A DNA stretch of 64,000 nucleotides from Verrucomicrobiia bacterium (lineage in GTDB: Bacteria > Verrucomicrobiota > Verrucomicrobiia > JABWAM01), in contig JAQUAF010000012.1 of the NCBI GenBank assembly GCA_028687435.1, forward strand, positions 1 to 64,000. The letters run 5' to 3'. Of this stretch, positions 51,321 through 60,150 are shown piece by piece. The position numbers and the translations under genes are program-made. The notes under the pieces are model-generated. The model was not told where the DNA came from. It saw only the letters and a list, made by a program, of their open reading frames with translations, and searched no databases. The stretch's first letter is position 1; every line of letters begins with the position of its first letter.

Positions 51321-52492
51321 AAACCCCGCATTCGCAGCCGTCGAGAGCGCGTCACGCGTCTCCCACCGAGGCATTGGCCTTGCTGGCCAAGCAGTTGATG
51401 GGTGTGTCCCATGACGCGAACTGCTCGTTTGAATTGATCAACCAAGGGGGGTCAAACCGGGAATTTTACCGTTTCCGGTCGCATGGGGGGCCGAGCGTGG
51501 TGGTGATGCATTACTCGCCGGAAAAGGAGGAGAACGGATTGTATCCGGATCTGGCGGCGTTTTTGACGGAGAACGGGGTCCAGGTTCCCCGGGTATTGTT
51601 TCATGATCCGGCGCGGCATTTCATCGGGTTGGAGGATTTGGGGGACATAAGTTTGTACCGGCTGGCGCATGAGCGGAAGAATATGGGAATGTTGCAGGGG
51701 GTGTACCGGCAGGCGTTGGAACAGGCGCTGGCCCTGCATCAGCTGACGGCGCGTCCGGCGCGGACCATGGAGGCGTTTGGGGAGAAGCTTTATCATTGGG
51801 AGCGGCATTATTTTCTGGAGAATCTGATTCAGAAGTGGGCGGGGATGCAGTTGTCGGAGGCGGATTTGCGATTGTTTGAGAAGGAGGGGAATAGCATGGC
51901 ATCCTGTTTGATGAAGGCGCCGGTATGCCTGGTGCACCGGGATTTTCAGTCGCAGAACATCCTGCTTCACCGGGACAAGGTGTGGTTGATTGATTTCCAG
52001 GGGATGCGTCCGGGGCATGCGGCTTACGATGTGGCGTCGTTGCTGTTCGATCCATATGTGCGCCTTCCGGCGCCGTTCCGGGCCTCGATGACGGAGTGGT
52101 ATTTCCAGAAGGCATTTGGGAGCGGGAATGCAGCCCGGCCCGGGCGGTTGCGGCGCGCGGAGTTTACGCGGCAATTATTGTGCGCCGCGACGCAGCGGTT
52201 GATGCAGGCTTTGGGCGCCTATGCTTTTCTTGGACTGCAGAAGGGCAAGCCGGAGTTTTTGCGTTTCATACCGCAGGGGCTGGAGAATCTGGCGACGGTG
52301 CTTTGCCACATGGATGATTTGTCGCATCTGACATCGCTGGCGCAGAGACTGCTGGTGAAGGCGCGCATGGGGGATGGGGCGCCTGCCGGAAACAGCGGGC
52401 CGGTTGAGAAAACCGAAACTGGCGAAGGAGCGTTTCCCGCGCCACCGGCGGCCGCAGGGAAGGCGGGGAGCGAGGCGGGGGTTTCGGTTTAG
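51317..52492 (+). CDS. Phosphotransferase, AmgK-like (aminoglycoside phosphotransferase fold)
   Basis: About 391 residues. The fold motifs are LINQGGSNREFYRF (nucleotide loop), FIGLEDLGDISL, the catalytic Brenner motif CLVHRDFQSQNIL, and the metal site LIDFQGMRPGHAAYDVASLLFDPYV. The HRDFQSxN and DFQG forms are characteristic of the AmgK/MurU cell-wall-sugar kinase group. MurU is not adjacent. The ATG at 51317 lies inside the pyrB stop (ATGA), so the kinase is translated from the pyrimidine operon, an odd pairing. The last 50 residues are low-complexity. Confidence 0.83.
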   Translation: MKTPHSQPSRARHASPTEALALLAKQLMGVSHDANCSFELINQGGSNREFYRFRSHGGPSVVVMHYSPEKEENGLYPDLAAFLTENGVQVPRVLFHDPARHFIGLEDLGDISLYRLAHERKNMGMLQGVYRQALEQALALHQLTARPARTMEAFGEKLYHWERHYFLENLIQKWAGMQLSEADLRLFEKEGNSMASCLMKAPVCLVHRDFQSQNILLHRDKVWLIDFQGMRPGHAAYDVASLLFDPYVRLPAPFRASMTEWYFQKAFGSGNAARPGRLRRAEFTRQLLCAATQRLMQALGAYAFLGLQKGKPEFLRFIPQGLENLATVLCHMDDLSHLTSLAQRLLVKARMGDGAPAGNSGPVEKTETGEGAFPAPPAAAGKAGSEAGVSV

Positions 52493-52549
52493 GCTGAAGG
52501 TTGAAGACTGAGGCGCCGGGGCGCTGAGGACGGATCAAAAATCCAAAAT

Positions 52550-54817
52550 TCAGTTGCAGAGGCGGAAGTCGATTTGTTTTTTGAGGCGGTCAACGCGGGC
52601 GACTTCGACCCGGAGCCGGGCGCCGGCGCGGATGGAACGGCGGGATTTTTTTCCGGTGAGTTGCTGGCGGGCGGGGTCGAAACGGTAAAAGTCGTCATTG
52701 AGGGATGAGACGTGGACAAGGCCGGACATGAGGAAGTCGGGCAATTCGACAAAGAAGCCGAAATTGCGGACTTCGACGACAATGGCGTCGAAGGATTCCA
52801 GATTTTTTTCGGCGATCTGGCGTTCAAAGAATTGGAGGAGCTTGAGTTTAGCCGCTTCCTTTGAGGCTTCATCCGCCACGCGTTCGGTGGTGGAGCAATG
52901 GTCCGCGATTTTACCGAGGGTGGAAAGGTCGCAGGCGACGGGCGGATGAGTGGGGGAGGCGAAAGGGTGGGTGGTGGAGTCCCATGGAGGGAGGCGGCAG
53001 GCTTTTGGACGGGGCAGGGAGCGATGGACGACCAGATCGGCGTAGCGCCGGATGGGGCTGGTAAAATGGGTGTAGTTGGCTTTGGCGAGTCCGTAGTGTC
53101 CGACGGGGGTGGTGGCGTAACCGGCGCGTTTGAGGGAGCGCAGGAGATGGAGTTTAAGGATGTAATGTTCGGGGGAGGCGTCCAGTTTGCGGAGCAGTTT
53201 CTGGATTTCGTGGCGGATGGAGGGGTCGCCCATGGTCAGGCCGTTGGCGAGAACCATGTCGCGGAAGGCCTCGAGTTTTTCAGGTTCGGGATCCTCATGG
53301 ATCCGGTAGAGGGAGGGGATGCCGCGCTGGGTGGCGCATGCGGCCACGTATTCGTTGGCCAGGAGCATGCATTCCTCAACCAGTTGGTGGGAGATGTCGT
53401 TTTCCTTTTTTTCGACCCGGACCGCCTGGCCTGCGGAGTCGCAATGGACCTTGAGTTCGGGAAAGTCGAGGTCCAGGGAGCCTTGTTCAAAACGTTGTTT
53501 CCGGAGGCAGGAGGCGATGCGCCAGAGGTCGCGGAGCAATTTTTGGATAAGGGGGTTGTCGATGGGGGGATTGGCCCCGGGGGGAGGAGGCGCAGGTTTG
53601 GATGAGAGGGGGGCGCGGGGGGCGGGTTGAATGATATCCAGAGCCTGCCGATAGGTCAGGCGGGCGGCGGATCGGATGATGGTGTCGGCGAACCAATGGG
53701 ATTCCAAGGTTCCATTGGGGGAAAGGGCAAAGAAAACCGAGCGGCAAAGGCGGTCCTGGCCTTCCATCAGGGAACAAAGCTGGGTTGAGATTCGCGGGGG
53801 AAGCATGGGCAGGACGCGATCGGGGAAATAGACGCTGTTGCCGCGGCGGAAGGCTTCCCGGTCGAGTTTGGAATGGGGGCGGACATAATGAGCGACGTCG
53901 GCGATATGCACGCCGAGGAGGGGATGTCCGTTGGAACGGAAATGAAGGGAAAGGGCATCGTCGTGGTCGCGGGCATCGTCGGGATCAATGGTGACGACGA
54001 TTTCGCGGGTCAGGTCCAGCCGGCGGTCCCATTCTTCGGGAGGGATTTTTTCCTCCGCCTGCGCGGCTTCGGCGAGGACATCGCCGGGGAAATCGGCGGG
54101 GAGATTGTAGCGGCGGACGATGGAAAGGGTGTCGTGGCGAGGGTCGTCCTGGCGTCCAATGACTTCGATGAGGGTACCCTCGGGGTTGACGTGGCGGTTG
54201 GTCCATTCATTGAGTTTGACGACGACGCGGTCGCCGATCCTGGCCTTGAGGCGGGAGGAGGCGAGATTGACATAGACATCCCTGCCGAAGCGAGGGTCAT
54301 CCGGGACGACGAAATGGAACTGGCTGGTTTTTTGCAGGACGCCGACGAGGGTTGGTTGTTTTCGTTCCAAGACGCGGATGACCCTGCCGCAACGGCGGCG
54401 GGCGGGATCCATGTGGCGGGTGGAAGGCGTGTCGTGGAGACGAACGAGGACTTTGTCGCCGTGGAGGGCGACTCCGGTGTCTTCGGCGGGGATGAAGACG
54501 TCGTTTGTTCCTGGGGAATCGCCGGTTTGGCTGTCCAGTGTGACAAAGCCGAAGCCTTTCTCGTGCAGGCAGATGCGACCGCTGAGGAGTCCAGCGAGGG
54601 AGGGGAGAACCAGCCGGTCTTTGCGGAGGCGGACGATGACTCCTTCGCGGACGAGTTGATCCAGGATCCGGCGCACATGATGGCGTTGGGCAGGAGGGAT
54701 GCGCAGGGTGTCAACGAGTTCGCCGACGCGCAAGGGCCGAAATCCGGGGGAGAGGAGAAGAGTCTGGATTTCGTCTTTGAGTTGTTTTAGTTCTTGGTTC
54801 ACGGTTCGACGGTTCAT
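52550..54817 (-). CDS. rnr: Ribonuclease R
   Basis: A 755-residue 3'-5' exoribonuclease that degrades structured RNA. The N-terminal winged helix reads RTVNQELKQLKDEI to VIVRLRKDRLVLP; two cold-shock domains follow. The catalytic RNB centre has TIDPDDARDHDDAL (the metal-binding Asp cluster) and YVRPHSKLDREAFRRGNSVYFPDRVLPMLPP. A C-terminal S1 domain (FDAIVVEVRNFGFFVELPD) ends it, with little of the basic tail seen in E. coli. It is convergent with the kinase gene. Confidence 0.93.
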   Translation of the reverse strand: MNRRTVNQELKQLKDEIQTLLLSPGFRPLRVGELVDTLRIPPAQRHHVRRILDQLVREGVIVRLRKDRLVLPSLAGLLSGRICLHEKGFGFVTLDSQTGDSPGTNDVFIPAEDTGVALHGDKVLVRLHDTPSTRHMDPARRRCGRVIRVLERKQPTLVGVLQKTSQFHFVVPDDPRFGRDVYVNLASSRLKARIGDRVVVKLNEWTNRHVNPEGTLIEVIGRQDDPRHDTLSIVRRYNLPADFPGDVLAEAAQAEEKIPPEEWDRRLDLTREIVVTIDPDDARDHDDALSLHFRSNGHPLLGVHIADVAHYVRPHSKLDREAFRRGNSVYFPDRVLPMLPPRISTQLCSLMEGQDRLCRSVFFALSPNGTLESHWFADTIIRSAARLTYRQALDIIQPAPRAPLSSKPAPPPPGANPPIDNPLIQKLLRDLWRIASCLRKQRFEQGSLDLDFPELKVHCDSAGQAVRVEKKENDISHQLVEECMLLANEYVAACATQRGIPSLYRIHEDPEPEKLEAFRDMVLANGLTMGDPSIRHEIQKLLRKLDASPEHYILKLHLLRSLKRAGYATTPVGHYGLAKANYTHFTSPIRRYADLVVHRSLPRPKACRLPPWDSTTHPFASPTHPPVACDLSTLGKIADHCSTTERVADEASKEAAKLKLLQFFERQIAEKNLESFDAIVVEVRNFGFFVELPDFLMSGLVHVSSLNDDFYRFDPARQQLTGKKSRRSIRAGARLRVEVARVDRLKKQIDFRLCN

Positions 54818-54865
54818 AGGTTCAGCGGCAAGTTGAAAATGAGTTTGTTTGGAAAGGGCATTTTT

Positions 54866-54892
54866 TCGACAGGATCAACAGGATTGAAAGGA
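54866..54892 (+). repeat. Three ACAGGA-type nonamers
   Basis: Units TCGACAGGA, TCAACAGGA and TTGAAAGGA, followed by TTATGATT, between rnr and the metallopeptidase gene. Related to the nonamers at 10794-10820. Confidence 0.8.
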
Positions 54893-54938
54893 TTATGATT
54901 CGGGACAAACGCATAAAGTTGAGACAGGATTCAGTTTC

Positions 54939-56360
54939 ATGACACATGATTTGAAACGGATAATCCAGATTCTGGTGTGGGGTGTTGTCGGCGCGCTGGC
55001 GCTGGCGGTGGGGCTGTTGATCCAGCACCGGCTTTGGAATTTGGAGCGTGAGGATGAGAGGGTGGATCGGGCCCTGGAGCGGGCGGCGCAGACCAACCAG
55101 ATTTTGCGCGAGCAGATTCTGTTGCTTGAGAACCGGGCGAGTTTTGAGGCGCTGCATGGGTGGGTGGAGAACAGTGTGGCGGTGTTGAGGGGGCTGCCAT
55201 TCCGCCATGCGGTGGCATACCGGCAGTTGAAGAGGGAGGAGTTGCGCGACTATATGCTAACCAAGTTGCGGGCGCAATACAGTCCCGAGGAGTTTGAGCA
55301 TTACGAGCGGGCGCTCAAACGGCTGGGGTTGCTGCCGAGGGAGGTGAACCTGGCCAGGATGGTGATGGAGCTTTACAGCGAACAGGTGGCGGCGTTCTAC
55401 GATCCTGACAGTCATGAGCTTTGCACTTTTGAAGGATTGGGGTTGCGGAATAATTTTGACCGAATGGTGCTGGCGCATGAATTGGTGCATGCCCTGCAGG
55501 ACCAGCATTTTGATTTTTCCACGCTGGCTTTGCGCGCCAAGTCGAATGACGATGCGGCCCTTGCGGCGGCAGCGCTGGTGGAGGGGGATGCCAGTTTTTA
55601 CATGATGCGGTATGTGCAGGGTGATTACCGAGCGGGAGGAGTGATGGGGGATTTGGGCATGCTTTTTTCGCAGCAGACGGACAAGTTGTTTTCCGCGCCG
55701 GTTTTTTTGCGTGACACCCTGCTTTTTCCCTATCAGGAAGGGCAGGCATTTGTGAATGCGGTGTATGAGGCGGGTGGGCAGGCCCGGTTGGATGCCGCCT
55801 ACCGGCATCCGCCGCAGAGCACGACGCAGATTTTGCATCCGGAAAAGTATCTGACCGGGCAGGTGGAGGCGCCCGTGGAAGTGAAAGTTCCGGGCGGGCT
55901 GTCATCGGAGTGGGTTTTGGCGCATGAGAATACAGTTGGGGAGTTGGGCATCCGATCCCTGTTTTCTCCGCTGATGGGGAATGAGCGGGCCGGGAGTGTT
56001 GCGGCGGGATGGCGCGGGGACCGGTATGAGGTTCGGGAAAAGGGAAAAGACCGTCATTTGTTGATCTGGCAGACGGTGTGGGAGAGCGAGGAAGACGCCC
56101 GCGAGTTTTTTGATGCCTTGGAGGCTCTTTACCAAGACCGGTATGGGACGAGCGAGGGGGAAAAAACCGGGATGAGGGGGGTTGCGGGGAAGCGGAGTCC
56201 CCGGGCGGTATCGGTGTTTTTCAGCATTGCCAGCCAGAGGCAGAACATTTTGCTGGAAGGGAAGAATGTGACGTTATTGGATGTTCCGGACATGGCGATC
56301 ATGCGTCAATTTTTCACAAGGTTAAAGATTCGAAATTCAAGATTCAAGGTTGGGAAATAG
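54939..56360 (+). CDS. Membrane-anchored HExxH metallopeptidase
   Basis: A 473-residue protein. An N-terminal transmembrane helix (IIQILVWGVVGALALAVGLL) precedes a coiled segment; residues about 185-200 have VLAHELVHALQDQHFDF, a zinc-binding HExxH-plus-H motif, followed by AAALVEGDASFYM, where the glutamate is a likely third ligand as in gluzincins. The remainder carries no recognisable domain. Its 3' end, encoding KIRNSRFKVGK, is made of the heptamer repeat in reverse orientation. Substrate and exact family are unknown. Confidence 0.72.
   Translation: MTHDLKRIIQILVWGVVGALALAVGLLIQHRLWNLEREDERVDRALERAAQTNQILREQILLLENRASFEALHGWVENSVAVLRGLPFRHAVAYRQLKREELRDYMLTKLRAQYSPEEFEHYERALKRLGLLPREVNLARMVMELYSEQVAAFYDPDSHELCTFEGLGLRNNFDRMVLAHELVHALQDQHFDFSTLALRAKSNDDAALAAAALVEGDASFYMMRYVQGDYRAGGVMGDLGMLFSQQTDKLFSAPVFLRDTLLFPYQEGQAFVNAVYEAGGQARLDAAYRHPPQSTTQILHPEKYLTGQVEAPVEVKVPGGLSSEWVLAHENTVGELGIRSLFSPLMGNERAGSVAAGWRGDRYEVREKGKDRHLLIWQTVWESEEDAREFFDALEALYQDRYGTSEGEKTGMRGVAGKRSPRAVSVFFSIASQRQNILLEGKNVTLLDVPDMAIMRQFFTRLKIRNSRFKVGK
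56327..56347 (-). repeat. Three TTGAATC-type heptamers inside a gene end
   Basis: On the minus strand the units are TTGAATC, TTGAATT and TCGAATC. They overlap the last codons of the metallopeptidase gene, so the repeat word supplies coding sequence there. Confidence 0.8.
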
Positions 56361-56472
56361 TTGAACGGAGCAAGGGGGGGAAGGTTGGCGTGGATGAAGG
56401 GGTTTGAGGGGGATGGATTGGAGGCTGGGGCGCCTTGAGTCATCCGGGCAGCGAAAAAAAATAATTTTCCTG
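56361..56472 (+). other. Intergenic stretch upstream of the pilus-like operon
   Basis: G-rich then A-rich sequence between the metallopeptidase and the promoter at 56473. No gene or repeat supported. Confidence 0.35.
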
Positions 56473-56518
56473 TTGTCAAGGCATGTTCTTCTGTTGTATG
56501 TGTTTGATTTTAAGGAGG
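56473..56518 (+). promoter_or_regulatory. Promoter and strong ribosome-binding site of the pilus-like operon
   Basis: TTGTCA (56473-56478), 18 bp and TATGTG (56497-56502) give a plausible promoter, and AAGGAGG (56512-56518) is an excellent Shine-Dalgarno sequence 6 nt before the ATG at 56525. This is the clearest ribosome-binding site in the window. Confidence 0.5.
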
Positions 56519-56524
56519 TTGTGC

Positions 56525-57148
56525 ATGAAAAAAATGATCATTGTTGTTTTTTTGGCGGTTTCATTTGCATTCAGTATCCATGCCCAGCAGCAGAGGGTGG
56601 ATATTGTTGTGAAGGAGATCAAAGTGGATTTGGTGCAAGCTCCGAAGTACGGAGTTACGGTTCACAAACAGCTGCCGCAGCCTGATTCGAGTTTGAAATG
56701 GCTGATTATCGAGGCGGATTTGGACAGTTCGTTGGAGTGGGCTGACGATGTGGTGTTGAGATTTTATGTGGTGGCGCAGTACGGCAACAATGCCCGCGGG
56801 GATCATGTGCCGCAAGACCGGTGGGATGTGCTGGCGAGCAGTGTCACGGTGACCAGTCTGAAAAAGGGGAAGGGGGTTGTGCCAATGTACATTGATTCCA
56901 CGACGGTGAAGAAGTATGGGGCGGTGGCTGTGCAACAGTTCATTCCCGAGGTCGTGGTGCAGGTGATGTACAAGGGGGCGGTGCAGCATACCAAATGGAT
57001 GAGAAACGAGCAGCAGAGCGGACGTTTCTGGGAAAAGAAGCAGCCCAAGAGCGGATTTCTGGTGGATATCACCAAGTCGCCCTGGTGGCCGGCATTTTCA
57101 GAAAATTATGAACAAGTGAAGCCGATGACGGCGGCGCCGGCTTTTTAG
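56525..57148 (+). CDS. Exported Amuc_1102-like protein
   Basis: A 207-residue protein with a clear signal peptide (MIIVVFLAVSFAFSIHAQ). The mature part is beta-rich with no cysteine, containing WLIIEADLDSSLEWADDV and VPMYIDSTTVKKYG. Sequence similarity cannot be scored here, but its position as first gene before a pilM-pilN-secretin run, its size and its export signal correspond to Akkermansia Amuc_1102. A structural or assembly role in a pilus-like surface organelle is inferred. Confidence 0.65.
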   Translation: MKKMIIVVFLAVSFAFSIHAQQQRVDIVVKEIKVDLVQAPKYGVTVHKQLPQPDSSLKWLIIEADLDSSLEWADDVVLRFYVVAQYGNNARGDHVPQDRWDVLASSVTVTSLKKGKGVVPMYIDSTTVKKYGAVAVQQFIPEVVVQVMYKGAVQHTKWMRNEQQSGRFWEKKQPKSGFLVDITKSPWWPAFSENYEQVKPMTAAPAF

Positions 57149-57185
57149 GCCCGGTTGAACCTGAAAAAAATCCCTTCCATACCCC

Positions 57186-58994
57186 ATGGCGTCGATGCAT
57201 TTTTTGGGAATTGATCTCGGTGATCGCACCGTCAAGGTGGGGGAGTTTCTGGCCACGGAGAAGGAGGGATTGACCCTGGTAAATTTTGGACGGGCGAATC
57301 TTGACATCGATTCGTCGTCGGAAGAGACCCGTGTGCCGGCCATCGTTGCCGCGGTGAGAAATCTGATCAAGGAGAAGCGGTTCAAGACGAAGCGGGTGGC
57401 CTTGTCAGTGTCGGGCCAGGTGGTGCTGACCCGGTTCATGAAGATTCCCGCCGCGGAGGAAGCCAAAGTCCGGCAGATGGTGAGGTATGAGGCGGAGCAG
57501 AATGTGCCATTCCCCATGGACGAGGTGGTATGGGATTACCAGGTGGTTGGCGGTTTTGGCGGAGCGGAGTTGGATGTGGCCATGGTGGCCATCAAGAAGG
57601 ACATTATTGAGCGGTTCAATGGCGCGATAGAGGAAGTGGGGCTGGTGTTGCAACTGGTGGATGTGGCGCCCCTGTCCATCTACAACACGGTGCGTTTCAA
57701 TTACAATATTGAGAACAGCAGCGGGTGCACGCTGGTGCTGGACATTGGCGCCCGGACCACCAACCTGATTTTTGTGGAGGATGGCAAGATTTTTACGCGA
57801 AGCATTCCGATTGCCGGCAACACCATCACCCAGTATGTCTGCCAGGAATTTGAGATTCCGTTCCAAGAGGCCGAGAAGCTGAAGTTTGACCAGGGATTTG
57901 TGGGGTTGGGCGGCGCTTACGAGGAGCCGGAACTGGAATCGGCGGCCAAGCTCAGCAAGATCATTCGCAATGTGATGACGCGGCTGCACGCCGAGGTGTC
58001 GCGGTCAATCAGTTTTTACAAGACCCAGCAGGCGGGCAGGGCGCCCCAACGTCTGCTGCTTTCGGGCGGGACATCGGTTTTGCCGTACACCGATTTCTTC
58101 TTTCAGGAGAAGATGGAGATCGATGTGGAGTATCTGAATCCGTTTCAGAATGTGCGGATTGAAACGCCAGTGGAAGAGCTTGAGAAGGTGGCCCATTCGA
58201 TGGGGGAAGTGGTTGGGTTGGGGTTGAGGATGACGACAGAGTGTCCGGTGGAAATCAACCTGTTGCCGCCCACGATCATCAAGCGCCGCCAGTTCAACCG
58301 GCGTGTGCCTTACTTTGCGGCCGCGATGGTAGGGGTGATTTTGATCTGCCTGAGCTGGTGGATGTATTACTGGCGTGTCACCCGGATGCTGGACAAGCAT
58401 CTGGCGACCGTGACGCAGCAGGTGGAAGCGCTGGAAGGTTTGAACGGCGAGTTGAAAAAGGCCCTGGCCGGGGAAAAAATGGTCCAGTTGAAGATGTCGC
58501 AGGTGACGGCGGTTGGGAAAATGAGGTGTTTCTGGCTGGAGTTTTTTGAGGATTTGAATTCCATGACGCCAGCCAATGTGTGGATTGCGCAGTTGACACC
58601 GGAGTGCAATGGACAGGCCATTGGAGGCGCCAGCGTCGTCGTCGTCGGTGGATCATCGGCCCCCCGTGCGCGCCGCGGCGGGAGCATTCGAAGCGTGGAT
58701 CCGATGGAGATGATGCCTCCGGATATGGCGCCGGGGGGCGGAGGAAAGAAGACGTCGGACACGGGCGGACCGAAGATGATTGATGGTTTTGAAATCCTGG
58801 GGCTTTGCCTGAACGACCTGGATTTCGGCGCGCCGCTGGATCCTGTGATGGAATTTCGCAACAACCTTGAGAGGAAATCCAAATTTATCAATCACAGCAA
58901 GGTTGAGGTGTTGGAACAGGGCAATCCCAAGGAAACGGAATGGACATTTTCCTTCCGGTTCAAGGTCAAGCTCAAGGAACCCGTGCCTTATTAA
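57186..58994 (+). CDS. pilM: PilM fused to a PilN-like tail
   Basis: A 602-residue protein. Residues 1-350 are an actin-like PilM domain: FLGIDLGDRTVKVGEF, VRYEAEQNVPFPMDEVVWDY, VLDIGARTTNLIFV and LLLSGGTSVL. Residues 375-395 form one transmembrane helix (YFAAAMVGVILICLSWWMYYW). The periplasmic remainder is a coiled coil followed by a PilN-like domain with a glycine/serine-rich insertion near 500. PilM normally binds the cytoplasmic tail of PilN; here both are one chain. It matches the fused PilM of the Akkermansia Amuc_1101 position. Confidence 0.82.
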   Translation: MASMHFLGIDLGDRTVKVGEFLATEKEGLTLVNFGRANLDIDSSSEETRVPAIVAAVRNLIKEKRFKTKRVALSVSGQVVLTRFMKIPAAEEAKVRQMVRYEAEQNVPFPMDEVVWDYQVVGGFGGAELDVAMVAIKKDIIERFNGAIEEVGLVLQLVDVAPLSIYNTVRFNYNIENSSGCTLVLDIGARTTNLIFVEDGKIFTRSIPIAGNTITQYVCQEFEIPFQEAEKLKFDQGFVGLGGAYEEPELESAAKLSKIIRNVMTRLHAEVSRSISFYKTQQAGRAPQRLLLSGGTSVLPYTDFFFQEKMEIDVEYLNPFQNVRIETPVEELEKVAHSMGEVVGLGLRMTTECPVEINLLPPTIIKRRQFNRRVPYFAAAMVGVILICLSWWMYYWRVTRMLDKHLATVTQQVEALEGLNGELKKALAGEKMVQLKMSQVTAVGKMRCFWLEFFEDLNSMTPANVWIAQLTPECNGQAIGGASVVVVGGSSAPRARRGGSIRSVDPMEMMPPDMAPGGGGKKTSDTGGPKMIDGFEILGLCLNDLDFGAPLDPVMEFRNNLERKSKFINHSKVEVLEQGNPKETEWTFSFRFKVKLKEPVPY

Positions 58995-59011
58995 AGGAGA
59001 GACGCCGAGAG

Positions 59012-60133
59012 ATGAAATTTATCCAACAAAACGCCGTTCTCCTTTTGATTTTCAGCGTATTTCTTCTTTTGCTGGGAGGAAGCTGCTGGTTGTTGAAGAT
59101 GAAGGTGAATGAGAGCAATGCGGTCAAGATCCAGTTGGAAGACAAGCGAAATCTGAGGGCCAGTTTGCTTGGAAGCGCGCCTTTTCCCAGGGAAGACAAC
59201 ATCAATGCGGTCAGGAAACAAACTGAACTGGAGAATAAGTTGTTGGACAAGGCGCTGTCGATTTTGGTCACCGAGTCGGTGGAATTTGAAGAGATGGACA
59301 GCCTGCAGTTCAGCAAGGAATTGATCACCACCCGGCTCAAGATGAGCGAGGATTTGCGCGACAAAGGGGTGAAACTGGGGGACAACAATTTTCAGTTTGG
59401 CTTTGACCGGTATGAGCGGATGCCGGCCCGGCGTGAATTCACGCCGATGTTGAAGAAGCAGCTTCAAGTGGTTCAGGAATTGATGAGCATTTGTGCGGCG
59501 AACCGGCTTTTTGAGATCAAATCTGTGCGCCGAGTGGAGTTTGAGGAGCAGGCGCTGGCCTTGATGACATCGGCAGCCGGCGGGCGCAGCGGCAGCGGGA
59601 GGGGGACGCCGCCTCCGCCGGCATTCAAACCGACGGGCCCATTGATTTCCACCGGAGGGCGGTTGGAGATGGTGGATGCGCCGGGGTATCTTTATTCAAC
59701 GATGCCATTTGAGCTGAAGGTTGTCGCCGAGGCGGAAACTTTTCGCAGTTTTCTGAATGATCTGTGTCATTCCAAATTCATTTTTTTGCCGAGGCTGGTG
59801 CTGATTGAGAACGAAAAGAAGGAACCCTTGGCTGCCAACATCAAGACAGCCATCCCGGGCTCCGGGGGGGGGGCGCCTCCGACGGGAGTTTTTCCCATGC
59901 CGTCCCAGCCGAGGGGGAACACGCCAGGCGCCGGAAAAAAACCCACCCCCGATGGCATGCCGGAAATAAATCGAGCGATTGATCCTTCCAAGCTTCCCAA
60001 CGTGCTTGGCGACGAACGGATCACCGTGACAATGATTGTTGAATGGCTGGCGTTCAGGACCGATTTGACGCCGAAGACGGCCGGGAAGGCGAAATCGGCC
60101 AAAGGCCAGGAAAGGCAGCAGTACCGCAAATGA
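59012..60133 (+). CDS. Single-span PilO-like protein in the Amuc_1100 position
   Basis: About 373 residues from ATG 59012. One transmembrane helix near residue 8-28 (AVLLLIFSVFLLLLGGSCWLL), a coiled-coil stretch (50-160) and a periplasmic alpha/beta domain ending with a proline/glycine-rich tail. The arrangement (helix, coil, globular domain) is that of PilO and of Akkermansia Amuc_1100, a surface protein known for host signalling. Orthology is inferred from position and architecture; no motif is specific enough. It follows pilM by 17 nt. Confidence 0.7.
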   Translation: MKFIQQNAVLLLIFSVFLLLLGGSCWLLKMKVNESNAVKIQLEDKRNLRASLLGSAPFPREDNINAVRKQTELENKLLDKALSILVTESVEFEEMDSLQFSKELITTRLKMSEDLRDKGVKLGDNNFQFGFDRYERMPARREFTPMLKKQLQVVQELMSICAANRLFEIKSVRRVEFEEQALALMTSAAGGRSGSGRGTPPPPAFKPTGPLISTGGRLEMVDAPGYLYSTMPFELKVVAEAETFRSFLNDLCHSKFIFLPRLVLIENEKKEPLAANIKTAIPGSGGGAPPTGVFPMPSQPRGNTPGAGKKPTPDGMPEINRAIDPSKLPNVLGDERITVTMIVEWLAFRTDLTPKTAGKAKSAKGQERQQYRK

Positions 60134-60150
60134 ACGGCGGGTGACGAAAC

